This document shows, piece after piece, positions 20,071-29,535 of a DNA stretch of 64,000 nucleotides (position 1 is the stretch's first letter; each line of letters opens with the position of its first letter). The notes beneath the pieces are model-generated. The model did not search any database, had not been told where the DNA came from, and saw nothing but the letters and a program-made list of their open reading frames with translations. Both the position numbers and the translations under genes were made by a program. The stretch comes from Leucobacter chinensis (lineage in GTDB: Bacteria; Actinomycetota; Actinomycetes; Actinomycetales; Microbacteriaceae), in the NCBI RefSeq assembly GCF_019049105.1, contig NZ_JAHQZR010000001.1, forward strand, positions 350,413-414,412. The letters run 5' to 3'.

Positions 20071-21402
20071 GTGACGAATCATTCGCTGAGCCCGGCCGCA
20101 CAGACGGCGCCGCTCGCCGTGCGCATGCGCCCAACCTCCCTTGACGAGGTCGTGGGGCAGCAGCATTTGCTACGGGCTGGCTCGCCGCTTCGTCTTCTTG
20201 CCGACGGCGACAGTGGCCAACAAGGCGCGATTTCGGTGATCTTGTGGGGGCCGCCGGGCACCGGTAAAACGACGATCGCGCAGGCGCTCGCTCACTCAAG
20301 CGGCCGTAAATTCGTCGAGCTTTCGGCCATTAACGCCGGAGTGAAAGACGTGCGTGTGGTGATGGAGCAGGCGCTGAATGACCGCGACCTGTTTGATATT
20401 GCTACTGTGCTCTTTCTTGATGAGATTCATCGCTTCACGAAGGCGCAACAAGACGCCCTGCTTCCGGGAGTCGAAAACGGTTGGGTGACCCTTGTAGCGG
20501 CAACGACCGAGAACCCTTCCTTTTCGGTGATTAGCCCGTTGCTCTCGAGGTCTTTGCTTTTAACGCTTCAGCCGCTCTCCGATGACGACCTGTACTTGCT
20601 CATTGAGCGGGCTGTGAACGACGATCGTGGCTACGGCGGCTCAATCACCGTCGAAGCAGACGCGGCTCGCGCCCTCGTGCAGTTTGCATCGGGAGATGCG
20701 AGGCGAACCCTCACAGGGCTCGAAGCGACCGCTGCACTTGCATTGCAACATGAAGGCCCATCCGTGGTCACCGCCGAGCTCGTTGCCGAGGCGATGGACC
20801 GCGCGCTCCTACGCTACGACCGTAACGGCGATGAGCACTACGATGTTATTAGCGCCTTCATTAAGTCGCTGCGTGGCTCTGACCCAGACGCCGCAATTCA
20901 CTACCTTGCCCGCATGATCGAGGCTGGTGAAGATGCCCGCTTTATCGCGCGCCGGCTCATTGTTCACTCAGCCGAAGACGTGGGCATGGCCGATCCGCAG
21001 GCGCTCGTCATCGCAACCGCTGCGGCTGACGCCGTGCAGTTTATCGGCATGCCAGAGGCGCGCATTCCGCTCGCGGAGGCAACGATATACATTGCGACTG
21101 CGCCGAAGTCCAACGCGGCCTGTGTTGCGATCGACGATGCTTTGGCCGATGTGCGAAAAGGAAAGATCGGCACGGTACCTAAGCATCTTCGCGACGCGCA
21201 CTATAAAGGGGCAAAGGCCCTGGGGCACGGTAAAGGCTATCGGTATCCGCACGACGACCCCCGCGGTGTGCTCGAACAGGAGTATCTACCCGAGCCGCTG
21301 AGGGGAAAGCGATACTACGACCCTCGAGGCCTTGGGCACGAGCGTGAGGTCGCTGAGCGGCTCGACAAAATACGCCGAATCACCCGCGGAGAGCGTGCAT
21401 AG
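20071..21402 (+). CDS. rarA: replication-associated recombination protein A (RarA/MgsA)
   Basis: AAA+ ATPase of the clamp-loader group that acts at stalled replication forks. 443 residues from the GTG. Walker A is GPPGTGKTT, Walker B is LFLDEIHRF and sensor 1 is VAATTENPSF. The C-terminal half carries the MgsA/RarA tetramerisation region ending EYLPEPLRGKRYYDP. Start chosen from the leaderless -10 spacing; the TTG at 20041 gives ten extra residues. Divergent from the DUF349 gene, with about 70 nt shared. Confidence 0.93.
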   Translation: MTNHSLSPAAQTAPLAVRMRPTSLDEVVGQQHLLRAGSPLRLLADGDSGQQGAISVILWGPPGTGKTTIAQALAHSSGRKFVELSAINAGVKDVRVVMEQALNDRDLFDIATVLFLDEIHRFTKAQQDALLPGVENGWVTLVAATTENPSFSVISPLLSRSLLLTLQPLSDDDLYLLIERAVNDDRGYGGSITVEADAARALVQFASGDARRTLTGLEATAALALQHEGPSVVTAELVAEAMDRALLRYDRNGDEHYDVISAFIKSLRGSDPDAAIHYLARMIEAGEDARFIARRLIVHSAEDVGMADPQALVIATAAADAVQFIGMPEARIPLAEATIYIATAPKSNAACVAIDDALADVRKGKIGTVPKHLRDAHYKGAKALGHGKGYRYPHDDPRGVLEQEYLPEPLRGKRYYDPRGLGHEREVAERLDKIRRITRGERA

Positions 21403-21415
21403 CTCGAAAGTCTGG

Positions 21416-21604
21416 TATGCTCGTCTGTGGCCATTATTGACAGGCGCCCTTCAGGGTTACTGCGAACGGTCGTTCCCTCACCGAAATGGTTTGTCGTGTC
21501 GCGTGCATTTCTCGCAAATGCGGGCACGGCGTGGCCGAGGAGAACACGAAGCTGCAACCGCACGCTCCGTATTTACATAAAGCACTAACCCGAAAGGATG
21601 ACAC
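21416..21604 (+). promoter_or_regulatory. rpsD promoter and long structured leader
   Basis: The 202-nt rarA-rpsD gap has no gene. TATGCT (21416-21421) could be a -10 box, giving a leader of about 175 nt. It contains several small hairpins, the clearest being GCATTT-CTCGC-AAATGC (21505-21521), enclosed by CGTG/CACG. A ribosomal-protein autoregulatory leader is possible but not shown. A normal ribosome-binding site (AAAGGA, about 21593) precedes the GTG. Confidence 0.4.
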
Positions 21605-22234
21605 GTGTCAACCACTTCACGTACGCGTTCACAGACGCGTCTTTCACGCTCACTGGGCATTCCCCTTACTCCTAAGGCGGCAAAGTACCTCGAGCGTCGC
21701 CCCTACGGCCCAGGCCAGCACGGCCGCACCAAGCGTAAGAGCGACAGTGACTACGCCGTTCGTCTGCGCGAGAAGCAGCGTCTTCGCGCCCAGTACGGTA
21801 TTCGCGAGAAGCAGCTCGTTATCGCCTTCAACGAAGCTCGTCGCCAGGATGGTCTGACGGGTGAGAACCTTGTCGAGCTGCTCGAGATGCGCCTTGACGC
21901 ACTCGTGCTTCGCGCAGGTTTCGCACGTACGACCGCTCAGGCTCGTCAGTTCGTGACGCACCGCCACATTCTCGTTGACGGCAAGATCGTTGACCGCCCT
22001 TCATTCCGTGTGAAGCCAGGTCAGCTCATTCACGTCAAGGAGCGCTCAGAGGGCACCGAGCCTTTCCAGGTTGCTGCAGCCGGCGGTCACACCGACGTGC
22101 TTCCCGCAGTTCCCGGCTACCTCGAGGTTGAACTCGACAAGCTCCAGGCGCGCCTCGTGCGCCGCCCGAAGCGCGCAGAGGTTCCCGTGACCTGTGAAGT
22201 TCAGCTCGTGGTTGAGTTCTACTCAGGCCGCTAA
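21605..22234 (+). CDS. rpsD: 30S ribosomal protein S4
   Basis: Primary 16S rRNA-binding protein that starts 30S assembly. 209 residues, the full-length form. S4 N-terminal domain followed by the S4 RNA-binding fold (about 95-160, LDALVLRAGFARTTAQARQF). The zinc-finger cysteines found near the N-terminus in some S4 proteins are not present. GTG start with AAAGGA upstream. It stands alone away from the alpha operon, as in many actinobacteria, with its own leader and a strong terminator. Confidence 0.97.
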   Translation: MSTTSRTRSQTRLSRSLGIPLTPKAAKYLERRPYGPGQHGRTKRKSDSDYAVRLREKQRLRAQYGIREKQLVIAFNEARRQDGLTGENLVELLEMRLDALVLRAGFARTTAQARQFVTHRHILVDGKIVDRPSFRVKPGQLIHVKERSEGTEPFQVAAAGGHTDVLPAVPGYLEVELDKLQARLVRRPKRAEVPVTCEVQLVVEFYSGR

Positions 22235-22250
22235 GCATCAGGCTTCAATA

Positions 22251-22289
22251 CAGGGGCATCACCCGTTAGGGTGATGCCCCTGTGTGTTT
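22251..22289 (+). terminator. intrinsic terminator after rpsD
   Basis: Perfect 14-bp stem CAGGGGCATCACCC / GGGTGATGCCCCTG with a GTTA loop, followed by TGTGTTTC. It lies 16 nt after the rpsD stop. Confidence 0.88.
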
Positions 22290-22364
22290 CTATACTTCAC
22301 TTCGGGCATACTGCACCCCGTAGAGTGGAGTATGACCACGCATCGGTAACGCAAAGGAATGAAC

Positions 22365-22583
22365 ATGCGTAAATTGACTTGGCTCATTACTGGAGTCGGT
22401 ATTGGTTTTGTTGCCGCTCACTTTGTGAATCAGACGCCCGAGGGGCGAAAGTTTTTCGACCGCATAGGCCAGGGCGCTCGTGAATTCAACGACGCTATGC
22501 AAGATGGCTACCGTCAGGGCGGCGAAGCTCTGCTGCAAGATGTTGAAGAAGCTCTGAAGAAGCTCAGAGACAAGGCTGAATGA
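22365..22583 (+). CDS. small single-pass membrane protein, unknown function
   Basis: 72 residues: an N-terminal hydrophobic helix (LTWLITGVGIGFVAAHFV) and a charged amphipathic tail rich in Glu, Asp and Lys. It resembles YtxH-type small membrane proteins only in layout. The ATG at 22365 is preferred over the one at 22359 because AAAGGA then sits about 7 nt upstream. Placed between rpsD and alaS, behind the rpsD terminator, so it needs its own promoter. I do not recognise a function. Confidence 0.7.
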   Translation: MRKLTWLITGVGIGFVAAHFVNQTPEGRKFFDRIGQGAREFNDAMQDGYRQGGEALLQDVEEALKKLRDKAE

Positions 22584-22598
22584 GGCACCCGGCTGTGG

Positions 22599-22604
22599 GA
22601 TAAT
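22599..22604 (+). promoter_or_regulatory. -10 box of a probable leaderless alaS promoter
   Basis: GATAAT followed by 6 nt and the alaS ATG at 22611, without a ribosome-binding site. Confidence 0.5.
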
Positions 22605-22610
22605 GGTCGA

Positions 22611-25295
22611 ATGACTAAGAACTCTGCAGCAACGGGAATGAGCACCGCCGAAATTCGTCGACGGTGGCTTTCTTTTTTTGAGCAACGTGGGCACACGGTC
22701 GTGCCTTCGGCCTCACTCGTGAGTGACGATCCGACGCTCATGTTTACCGTCGCGGGCATGGTGCCGTTTGTGCCATACCTCTCTGGCATGGTTCCTTCAC
22801 CTTATGTGCGTGCGACGAGCGTACAGAAGTGCATTCGCACGAACGACATCGAAGAGGTCGGTAAGACCCCGCGCCACGGTACGTTTTTCCAGATGTGCGG
22901 CAACTTCTCGTTCGGTGACTACTTCAAAGAAGGAGCGATCACCTTTGCATGGGATCTGCTCACGACGAGTGAAGCAGAGGGCGGGCTCGGCTTCGATCCG
23001 GCCGATCTCTGGGTTACGGTCTACGAAGACGACGATGAAGCACATCGCCTCTGGAGCGATATTGCAGGGTTGCCTGACGAGCGTATTCAACGTCTCGGCA
23101 AAGACACCAACTACTGGTCAACGGGGCAGCCAGGGCCGGCCGGCCCGTGTTCTGAGATTTTCTTCGACCTCGGTCCTGAATACGGCATTGATGGTGGGCC
23201 CGCAACCGACGATGACCGGTATGTCGAGATCTGGAATCTCGTGTTCATGCAGTACTCGGTGACCGATGTGAAGTCGAAGACCGAGTTCACGATCGAGGGT
23301 GAACTCCCAAAGAAGAACATAGACACCGGCATGGGGCTCGAGCGCATCGCCTTTATCAAGCAAGGCGTCGAGAACATGTACGAGATCGACCAGGTACGCC
23401 CGGTACTCGATCTCACAGCAGAGCTTTCTGGCAAAGCGTACGGCGATAATGACGCCGACGACGTGCGCATGCGCGTCATCGCAGACCATATTCGTTCGGG
23501 CCTCATGCTTATTGGTGACGGGGTGACACCCTCAAACGAGGGCCGCGGCTACATTCTTCGCAGGCTTCTTCGCCGCGCGATCCTCTCGCTTCGTCTGCTC
23601 GGCGTCTCTGACCCAACGTTTAAGAAGCTGTTTGCCGCATCGTACGAAGCAATGCGCGAGGCCTACCCAGAACTGAACGAGAACTACTCGTTCATTGAGC
23701 GTGCAGCCCTCAACGAAGAAGCGACGTTCTTGCGTACGCTCTCGTCTGGCATTGCCATTCTCGACGACGCGGTCACCGAGGCGCGTTCAGCGAAAGAGAC
23801 GCTGCCCGGCAACACCGCTTTTATGTTGCACGATACCCACGGCTTCCCAATTGAGCTGACGCTTGAGATTGCTGAAGAGGCCGGCATTGAGGTCGACCAG
23901 GCTGGCTTTACGACCCTCATGCAAGAGCAGCGAGACCGTGCCAAGGCCGATGCTCTCGCGAAGAAGGGGCAGCGCGCCGACCTCGGAGTCTATAAGACGC
24001 TCAGGGCGCTCGGTGAGACGACCTTCCTCGGTTACGACGAGTTTGAACACGAGTCTCGAGTGCTCGGCGTGCTCGTCGACGGACAATCGGTTACTGCGGC
24101 ATCAGAGGGCGACATCGCCGAGATCGTGCTCGCCGAAACCACGCTGTGGGCTGAGTCTGGTGGCCAGGACTCTGACCATGGTGTGATCGTCGGTGACGGT
24201 TTCGAGCTTGAGGTGCTCGACGTGCAAAAGCCCGTGCAGGGGCTCGTCGTGCACACCGTGCGTGTGACCGTCGGTACCGTTGCTGTTGATGATCGCGCGG
24301 TGACGAAGGTCGACGCGGCTTATCGACGTGGGGCACAGCAGGCGCACTCGGCGACACACATCATTCACGCCGCGCTACGCGATGTGCTGGGCGATGGCGC
24401 GCACCAGGCCGGCAGCTACAACAAGGCCGGCTACATGCGGCTCGACTTTACACACGGCGAGGCCCTCTCGACGACGGCAAAGAGTGAGATCGAAGAGATC
24501 GCAAACCTGGCGATTCGCGCTAACCACGAGGTGGTTGCTCGCGAGATGCCGATCGATGATGCAAAGCAACTCGGCGCGATGGCTCTGTTTACCGAGAAGT
24601 ACGGCGACATTGTGCGGGTTGTCGATATCGGAGGCCCGTGGTCCCGTGAGCTGTGTGCGGGAACGCACGTCTCGAATTCGGCCGAGGTCGGCATGATCAA
24701 CCTCATCTCAGAGAGCTCGGTGGGTGCGTCAAACCGTCGCGTTGAGTCACTCGTTGGGTTCGAAGCGTTCCAAAACTTCGCCGCTGAGCGCGCCATCGTG
24801 CAAGAACTCAGCAGCAACTTGAAGACGCCTCGCGCTGACCTCGTGCAGCGCGTTGCCGAGCTTGGAGCGCAGCTAAAAACGGCCGAGAAGAAAATCGCGC
24901 AGCTGCAGGCAGCGCAGCTTGGTGAGCGCATTCCCGAACTCATCTCACAGGCAGAGCGCGTTGGCGACGTGAAGCTCGTGAGCGCTTCGCTTGGAGCGGT
25001 CGGCTCAGGTGACGATGTGCGAGGCCTTGCGACCGATATTCGTGACCGTGTTCAGGCCGAAGCGGCCGTCGTCGTTCTCGCGGCAGAGGTCGCTGAGAAA
25101 CCGGTTCTCATTGCGGCGACCACTCAGGGCGCCCGCGACGCGGGCGTTCGCGCGGGTGACCTCGTGAAGACGGGCGCACGCATTCTTGGCGGTGGTGGCG
25201 GCGGTAAGCCAGACCTCGCCCAGGGCGGCGGCACCGACGTGACGCAAATTGACGACGCACTGCTGGCGCTGCGCGAGCAGTTGCGCGGAGCCTAG
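22611..25295 (+). CDS. alaS: alanine--tRNA ligase
   Basis: Charges tRNA-Ala with alanine and edits mischarged Ser and Gly. 894 residues. Class II catalytic core (1-450), editing domain with zinc-site residues HSATHIIH and CAGTHVSNS, then a coiled coil and C-Ala domain with the glycine run GGGGGGKPDLAQGGG. The first ATG fits a leaderless transcript; a second in-frame ATG (MSTAEIRRRW, residue 10) is the alternative. ruvX and mltG follow immediately, the conserved alaS-ruvX-mltG order. Confidence 0.97.
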   Translation: MTKNSAATGMSTAEIRRRWLSFFEQRGHTVVPSASLVSDDPTLMFTVAGMVPFVPYLSGMVPSPYVRATSVQKCIRTNDIEEVGKTPRHGTFFQMCGNFSFGDYFKEGAITFAWDLLTTSEAEGGLGFDPADLWVTVYEDDDEAHRLWSDIAGLPDERIQRLGKDTNYWSTGQPGPAGPCSEIFFDLGPEYGIDGGPATDDDRYVEIWNLVFMQYSVTDVKSKTEFTIEGELPKKNIDTGMGLERIAFIKQGVENMYEIDQVRPVLDLTAELSGKAYGDNDADDVRMRVIADHIRSGLMLIGDGVTPSNEGRGYILRRLLRRAILSLRLLGVSDPTFKKLFAASYEAMREAYPELNENYSFIERAALNEEATFLRTLSSGIAILDDAVTEARSAKETLPGNTAFMLHDTHGFPIELTLEIAEEAGIEVDQAGFTTLMQEQRDRAKADALAKKGQRADLGVYKTLRALGETTFLGYDEFEHESRVLGVLVDGQSVTAASEGDIAEIVLAETTLWAESGGQDSDHGVIVGDGFELEVLDVQKPVQGLVVHTVRVTVGTVAVDDRAVTKVDAAYRRGAQQAHSATHIIHAALRDVLGDGAHQAGSYNKAGYMRLDFTHGEALSTTAKSEIEEIANLAIRANHEVVAREMPIDDAKQLGAMALFTEKYGDIVRVVDIGGPWSRELCAGTHVSNSAEVGMINLISESSVGASNRRVESLVGFEAFQNFAAERAIVQELSSNLKTPRADLVQRVAELGAQLKTAEKKIAQLQAAQLGERIPELISQAERVGDVKLVSASLGAVGSGDDVRGLATDIRDRVQAEAAVVVLAAEVAEKPVLIAATTQGARDAGVRAGDLVKTGARILGGGGGGKPDLAQGGGTDVTQIDDALLALREQLRGA

Positions 25296-25300
25296 CCTCG

Positions 25301-25780
25301 ATGCGAGTGGGGGTTCGTCTCGGCATTGACGTCGGTAAAGCACGCATTGGTGTTGCAAAATGCGATGCCCACGGCATGATCGCGACCCCGGTTGAAACGG
25401 TGGCTCGCGATCTCGAAGGCTCGACCGATATTGAGCGTATTGGTGCGCTGATCGCAGAGTATGAGGTCATCGAGTGCGTGGTGGGCTTGCCTCTGAATAT
25501 GCAGGGGCAACACACCGCTTCAACTGACGACGCGCTCGGCTTTGCACACCGGATTGCCGCGCTGGGTACCGACGTCAGGCTCGTCGACGAGCGGCTCTCG
25601 ACCGTGACCGCCTGGGGTCAGCTACACGCGACCGGAAAAAACCATAAAAAGGGCCGCGGTGTTATTGACCAGGCGGCGGCCGTCGTTATTTTGCAACACG
25701 CTATTGATGCTGAACGGTTGCGCGGGGAGCCTACCGGCACCGTGCTGCCCGGCACCCAACAGGAGGAAACCACCTCATGA
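25301..25780 (+). CDS. ruvX: Holliday junction resolvase-like RuvX (YqgF)
   Basis: RNase H-fold nuclease family linked to pre-16S rRNA 5' processing. 159 residues. The first catalytic aspartate is in RLGIDVGKARIGVA, VVGLPLNMQG follows, and the late motif VIDQAAAVVILQ holds the other acidic residue. Starts 5 nt after alaS and overlaps mltG by 4 nt. An internal GTG at 25307 is a less likely start. Confidence 0.92.
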   Translation: MRVGVRLGIDVGKARIGVAKCDAHGMIATPVETVARDLEGSTDIERIGALIAEYEVIECVVGLPLNMQGQHTASTDDALGFAHRIAALGTDVRLVDERLSTVTAWGQLHATGKNHKKGRGVIDQAAAVVILQHAIDAERLRGEPTGTVLPGTQQEETTS

Positions 25781-26865
25781 CTCATCGTGCTGAAAAACCC
25801 CGAAAAGGAAAACGCGGGTGGATCATTCTGCTCGTCGTTGTCGTCGTGCTCGGTGCCCTCGGGGGCGGCGTGGCCGTGCTCTGGGGCAGCTACGGCGACG
25901 CCGTGCTCAAGCGTTTCGGCATGGTCGATAACGACTACCCGGGACCAGGAACCGGCGAGGCCGTCATCACGATTTACGAGGGTGAGCTCGGAGGCGACAT
26001 CGCCGAGACCCTTGCTGAGGCAGACGTGGTCAAGAGTTCAGAGGCCTTCTACGACCTGTTGATCGAGAAAGCCGACACGGTTTTGATTCCCGGCAGTTAT
26101 TCCCTTAAGCAGCAGATGAGCGCTGAGGGCGCACTTGAGGCGCTCCTTGACCCTGAGAACCGACTCCAACGCTCAGTGGCTCTGCGCGAGGGGCTCACGG
26201 TTGACCAGACGCTTGAGCGGCTTGCAGCGGGCACTGGGGTGCCACTCGAGGAGTTCGAAGAGGCGGCAAAGAACGTTGCTCCGTATGGGCTTCCGGCTGG
26301 CGTCACTTCGCTCGAAGGGTGGCTGTTTCCTGCCAACTACGAGTTCGGGCCTGACGATGACGCCTTTGTCATGATCAACACGCTCGTGCAAAAGCAGCGT
26401 TCGGTACTCGCATCGTTCGAGGTGAGTGATGAAGACGCTCAGCGCGTGCTCACGACCGCGTCGATCGTTGAGAAGGAGGCCGGAACGCCGAGCGATTTCG
26501 GCAAGGTTGCACGCGTTATCGCGAACCGCCTCGACACCGACATGCTGCTGCAAATGGACTCGACCGCGCAGTACGGGTACGGTGAGCATGCCGATGGCAA
26601 CGTGTGGTCATCGAAGGAAGCGCTCAAAGACGATAACGACTGGAACACCTACGTGCACAAGGGGTTGCCGGTCGGGCCCATCGCCAACCCCGGTGCCAGT
26701 GCAATTGAGGCAACACTGAGCCCCGAAGACGGAGATTGGTTGTACTTCGTTGTGTCGCCGGGTGGCACGGGCGAGTCGACGTTCACCTCAAATATGAAAG
26801 ACCATGAGGCAGCCGTCGACAAGTACCGCAAGTGGTGCAGCGAAACCCCCGATAGCGGGTGCTGA
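25777..26865 (+). CDS. mltG: endolytic transglycosylase MltG
   Basis: Membrane-bound murein transglycosylase that cuts nascent glycan strands and so ends their elongation. 362 residues: a short basic cytoplasmic N-terminus, one transmembrane helix (about 15-37), a LysM-like region, then the YceG domain with the catalytic Glu in TASIVEKEAG. ATG start preceded by AGGAGGAAA. Overlaps ruvX by 4 nt, and aroE starts at its stop codon. Confidence 0.94.
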   Translation: MTHRAEKPRKGKRGWIILLVVVVVLGALGGGVAVLWGSYGDAVLKRFGMVDNDYPGPGTGEAVITIYEGELGGDIAETLAEADVVKSSEAFYDLLIEKADTVLIPGSYSLKQQMSAEGALEALLDPENRLQRSVALREGLTVDQTLERLAAGTGVPLEEFEEAAKNVAPYGLPAGVTSLEGWLFPANYEFGPDDDAFVMINTLVQKQRSVLASFEVSDEDAQRVLTTASIVEKEAGTPSDFGKVARVIANRLDTDMLLQMDSTAQYGYGEHADGNVWSSKEALKDDNDWNTYVHKGLPVGPIANPGASAIEATLSPEDGDWLYFVVSPGGTGESTFTSNMKDHEAAVDKYRKWCSETPDSGC

Positions 26866-27677
26866 TGCGCAGGCTTGCGGTGTTGGGTTCGCCCATTGCT
26901 CACTCAAAGTCTCCGCTCATTCACGCGGCTGCATATGCTGAGTTGGGTCTCGACTGGCAGTACGAGCGCATTGAATGTACTGAAACCGAGCTCGCGCCTC
27001 TCTTACGTGGGCTAAGTGACGATTGGCTTGGATTTTCGTGCACGATGCCGCTCAAGACGCGTGCGCGTGAACTCGCCGACGTGCTCGACCCCGTCGCTCA
27101 GGCGAGTGGCGTTGTCAACACACTCGTGAGGTACGAGGCGGGGTGGATCGGCGCCAACACCGACGTGGGGGGCCTGCGTATGGCCCTCGAGTCACACGGG
27201 CTCGATCTGACCCGCACGCTGGTTCTGGGTGCGGGAGCGACCGCGGTTTCGGCGGTGCTTGCCGCTCGCGCTGGCGGAGCGGCAGAGGTGCAGGTCATGG
27301 CAAGACGCCCTGAGGCGGCGGCTGCCTTCGGCAATGCCTACGCGGCGGTTCCCGGCACGCTGGGGCAGGAGCCCGTGTGGCGCCCGACGGTGGTCGTGAG
27401 TACGCTTCCGGGCCCCGCGGGTATTGGTCTCGCGCTCCCAGAAACGGTAACCCAGGCGCCGCTCTTCGACGTCGCGTACGATCCTTGGCCGTCGCCCCTC
27501 AGTGAGTTGTGGGACGCGCGGGGAAGCGACCGCTACCCGGGCATTGACATGCTCATTTTTCAGGCGGTGTTGCAGATTCGGCTGTTCGTGAATGGCTCGA
27601 CTGAAGCCGAGCTCGAGGGTGAAGGTCGCGTGATTGCCGCTATGCGCGAAGCGGCGGCAAGTTCTGTGGAAGAATAG
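26865..27677 (+). CDS. aroE: shikimate dehydrogenase
   Basis: NADPH-dependent reduction of 3-dehydroshikimate to shikimate. 270 residues. Substrate-site motif [13 protein letters not shown] at the N-terminus, catalytic Lys in MPLKTRA, catalytic Asp in GANTDVGGL, and a weakly conserved Rossmann glycine loop [10 protein letters not shown]. The ATG at 26865 overlaps the mltG stop (TGATG) and is preferred over the GTG at 26859, which adds two residues. First of five consecutive shikimate-pathway genes. Confidence 0.93.
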   Translation: MRRLAVLGSPIAHSKSPLIHAAAYAELGLDWQYERIECTETELAPLLRGLSDDWLGFSCTMPLKTRARELADVLDPVAQASGVVNTLVRYEAGWIGANTDVGGLRMALESHGLDLTRTLVLGAGATAVSAVLAARAGGAAEVQVMARRPEAAAAFGNAYAAVPGTLGQEPVWRPTVVVSTLPGPAGIGLALPETVTQAPLFDVAYDPWPSPLSELWDARGSDRYPGIDMLIFQAVLQIRLFVNGSTEAELEGEGRVIAAMREAAASSVEE

Positions 27678-27682
27678 ACAGC

Positions 27683-28879
27683 ATGCTGCGTTGGCTTACT
27701 GCTGGAGAATCACACGGACCCGAACTGATTGCTGTTCTTGAGGGCATGCCCGCTGGGCTGCCCATCACGATGCAAGAGATCAGAGATGACCTTGCGCGTC
27801 GCAAGCTCGGTTATGGCCGTGGCTCACGAATGAAATTTGAACAGGACGAACTCTCGCTCTCGGGAGGTGTTGTGCAGGGCCGAAGCATTGGTGGCCCGAT
27901 CGCGATTCGCGTTGGCAACACCGAGTGGGCGAAATGGGTCGAGGTGATGAGCGCCGAGCCGACCGAGCTCTCAGAGAAGTCCCGCGGCCGTGGGGCGGCG
28001 CTGACGCGCCCGCGCCCGGGCCACGCCGACCTCGTCGGTATGCAAAAGTACGGCTTTGATGAGGCCCGCCCTGTGCTTGAGCGCGCCAGCGCTCGCGAGA
28101 CTGCCGCGAGGGTTGCTCTTGGCGCAGTAGCGAAGGCCTTCCTACGAGAGCTCGGGGTCGAGCTCGTGAGCCATACGGTTGCGATTGGGCCCGTGCAGGT
28201 TCCCGCCGGCACACCGCTTCCGGTCCCGGGCGATGTTGAACGACTCGATGCCGATCCGCTTCGCTGCTTCGACGAAGCGACGAGCGCGTTGATGGTTACC
28301 GAAGTCGACGAGACGAAGAAGTCGGGCGACACCGTTGGCGGCATCGTCGAGGTGATCGCTTACGGCTTGCCCGCTGGGCTCGGCTCCTACGTGCACTGGG
28401 ATCGCCGCATCGACAGCAAACTCGCCGCCGCGATCATGGGCATCCAGGCGATTAAAGGCGTTGAGTTTGGCGACGGCTTCGAGACCACGCGTCGCCGCGG
28501 TTCAGTGGCGCACGATGAGCTGCACATGCGTGACGGCAAGATCGTTCGTGAGACCGATCGCGCCGGTGGCATCGAGGGTGGCATGACCACGGGTCAGCCG
28601 CTTCGGGTGCGCGCGGGCATGAAGCCTATCGCGACAGTTCCTCACGCGCTGCCGACGATTGACATTGCGACGGGCGAGCAAGCGAAGGCCCACCACCAGC
28701 GCAGCGACGTGTGTGCGGTTCCGGCCGCGGGCGTTGTGGCCGAGGCGATGGTTGCCCTGACGCTTGCCGACGCGATGGTCGAGAAGTTCGGCGGCGACAG
28801 CGTTGCCGAGACGAAGCGCAATCTCGACGCGTACCTCGCGAACATTCCCGAGACGCTCAGCACGGCAGGGGAACAGTGA
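27683..28879 (+). CDS. aroC: chorismate synthase
   Basis: Final step to chorismate from EPSP, requiring reduced FMN. 398 residues, typical actinobacterial length. Family signatures are seen as [18 protein letters not shown] near the start, [17 protein letters not shown] in the middle and [12 protein letters not shown] later. Follows aroE after 5 nt and overlaps aroK by 4 nt, so it is part of the same operon. Confidence 0.97.
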   Translation: MLRWLTAGESHGPELIAVLEGMPAGLPITMQEIRDDLARRKLGYGRGSRMKFEQDELSLSGGVVQGRSIGGPIAIRVGNTEWAKWVEVMSAEPTELSEKSRGRGAALTRPRPGHADLVGMQKYGFDEARPVLERASARETAARVALGAVAKAFLRELGVELVSHTVAIGPVQVPAGTPLPVPGDVERLDADPLRCFDEATSALMVTEVDETKKSGDTVGGIVEVIAYGLPAGLGSYVHWDRRIDSKLAAAIMGIQAIKGVEFGDGFETTRRRGSVAHDELHMRDGKIVRETDRAGGIEGGMTTGQPLRVRAGMKPIATVPHALPTIDIATGEQAKAHHQRSDVCAVPAAGVVAEAMVALTLADAMVEKFGGDSVAETKRNLDAYLANIPETLSTAGEQ

Positions 28880-29535
28880 GCCCTTCCCGCCGACGTGCTT
28901 CACGCCCCGCGGGGCCCCCTCAGCAGCGCCCGGTGCCGTCGCCGCCACCACTCGTGCAGGGCAACCCCGATGTGCTCGGGCTTGACCGGGCGGTCGTGCT
29001 CGTCGGCCCGATGGCGGCGGGTAAGACGAGTCTCGGCAAGCGACTCGCGCGTGCGCTCAACATTCCGTTTGTTGACTCTGACGCCCGCATCGTGCAGCAG
29101 CACGGAGTGATCACGCAGATCTTCGAGCAGCAGGGCGAGAGCGCGTTTCGCGAGATGGAGGCGACGGTCATCGCGGCAGAGCTCGCGCGCAAAGGCCCCA
29201 GGGTGCTTGCACTCGGCGGGGGAGCGGTGCTCACTGAGCGCACCAGGCAGCTGCTTCGCAACCACCCGGTGCTGCTGCTCATGACGACCGAGAAAGCCGT
29301 GCTCAAAACCGCGAATCTTTCGCGCAGGCCCCTGCTCAAAAACGATCCAGGGGCGTGGCAGCGCATTCTCGACCAACGCAGGCCCCTCTACGAAGAGGTC
29401 GCCGACGTGACCTTTCGAACTGACCGCTTCTCGCAGAGTGCACTCACCGAGGTTGCGGCAAACTGGATTACGACGTGGGCGAGCGAGCATCTCGTCGACA
29501 CCCTCCCGACGAACGACGAAGATAAAGAGGCATAG
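28876..29535 (+). CDS. aroK: shikimate kinase
   Basis: ATP-dependent 3-phosphorylation of shikimate. 219 residues from the GTG that overlaps the aroC stop (GTGA). P-loop GPMAAGKT at 44-51, shikimate-binding Asp in FVDSDARIV, Arg in FREMEA and the GGG motif LALGGGAVL. The first 30 or so residues are a Pro/Arg-rich extension absent from most shikimate kinases; internal GTG codons exist but the coupled GTG is favoured. Upstream open frame in aroC is a shadow. Confidence 0.93.
   Translation: MSPSRRRASRPAGPPQQRPVPSPPPLVQGNPDVLGLDRAVVLVGPMAAGKTSLGKRLARALNIPFVDSDARIVQQHGVITQIFEQQGESAFREMEATVIAAELARKGPRVLALGGGAVLTERTRQLLRNHPVLLLMTTEKAVLKTANLSRRPLLKNDPGAWQRILDQRRPLYEEVADVTFRTDRFSQSALTEVAANWITTWASEHLVDTLPTNDEDKEA

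Noticed and set aside
28711..28875. Extended aroK start inside aroC
   Set aside because: The extra 55 residues are Arg/Gly-rich antisense-like translation; the GTG at 28876 overlaps the aroC stop in the usual coupled way.
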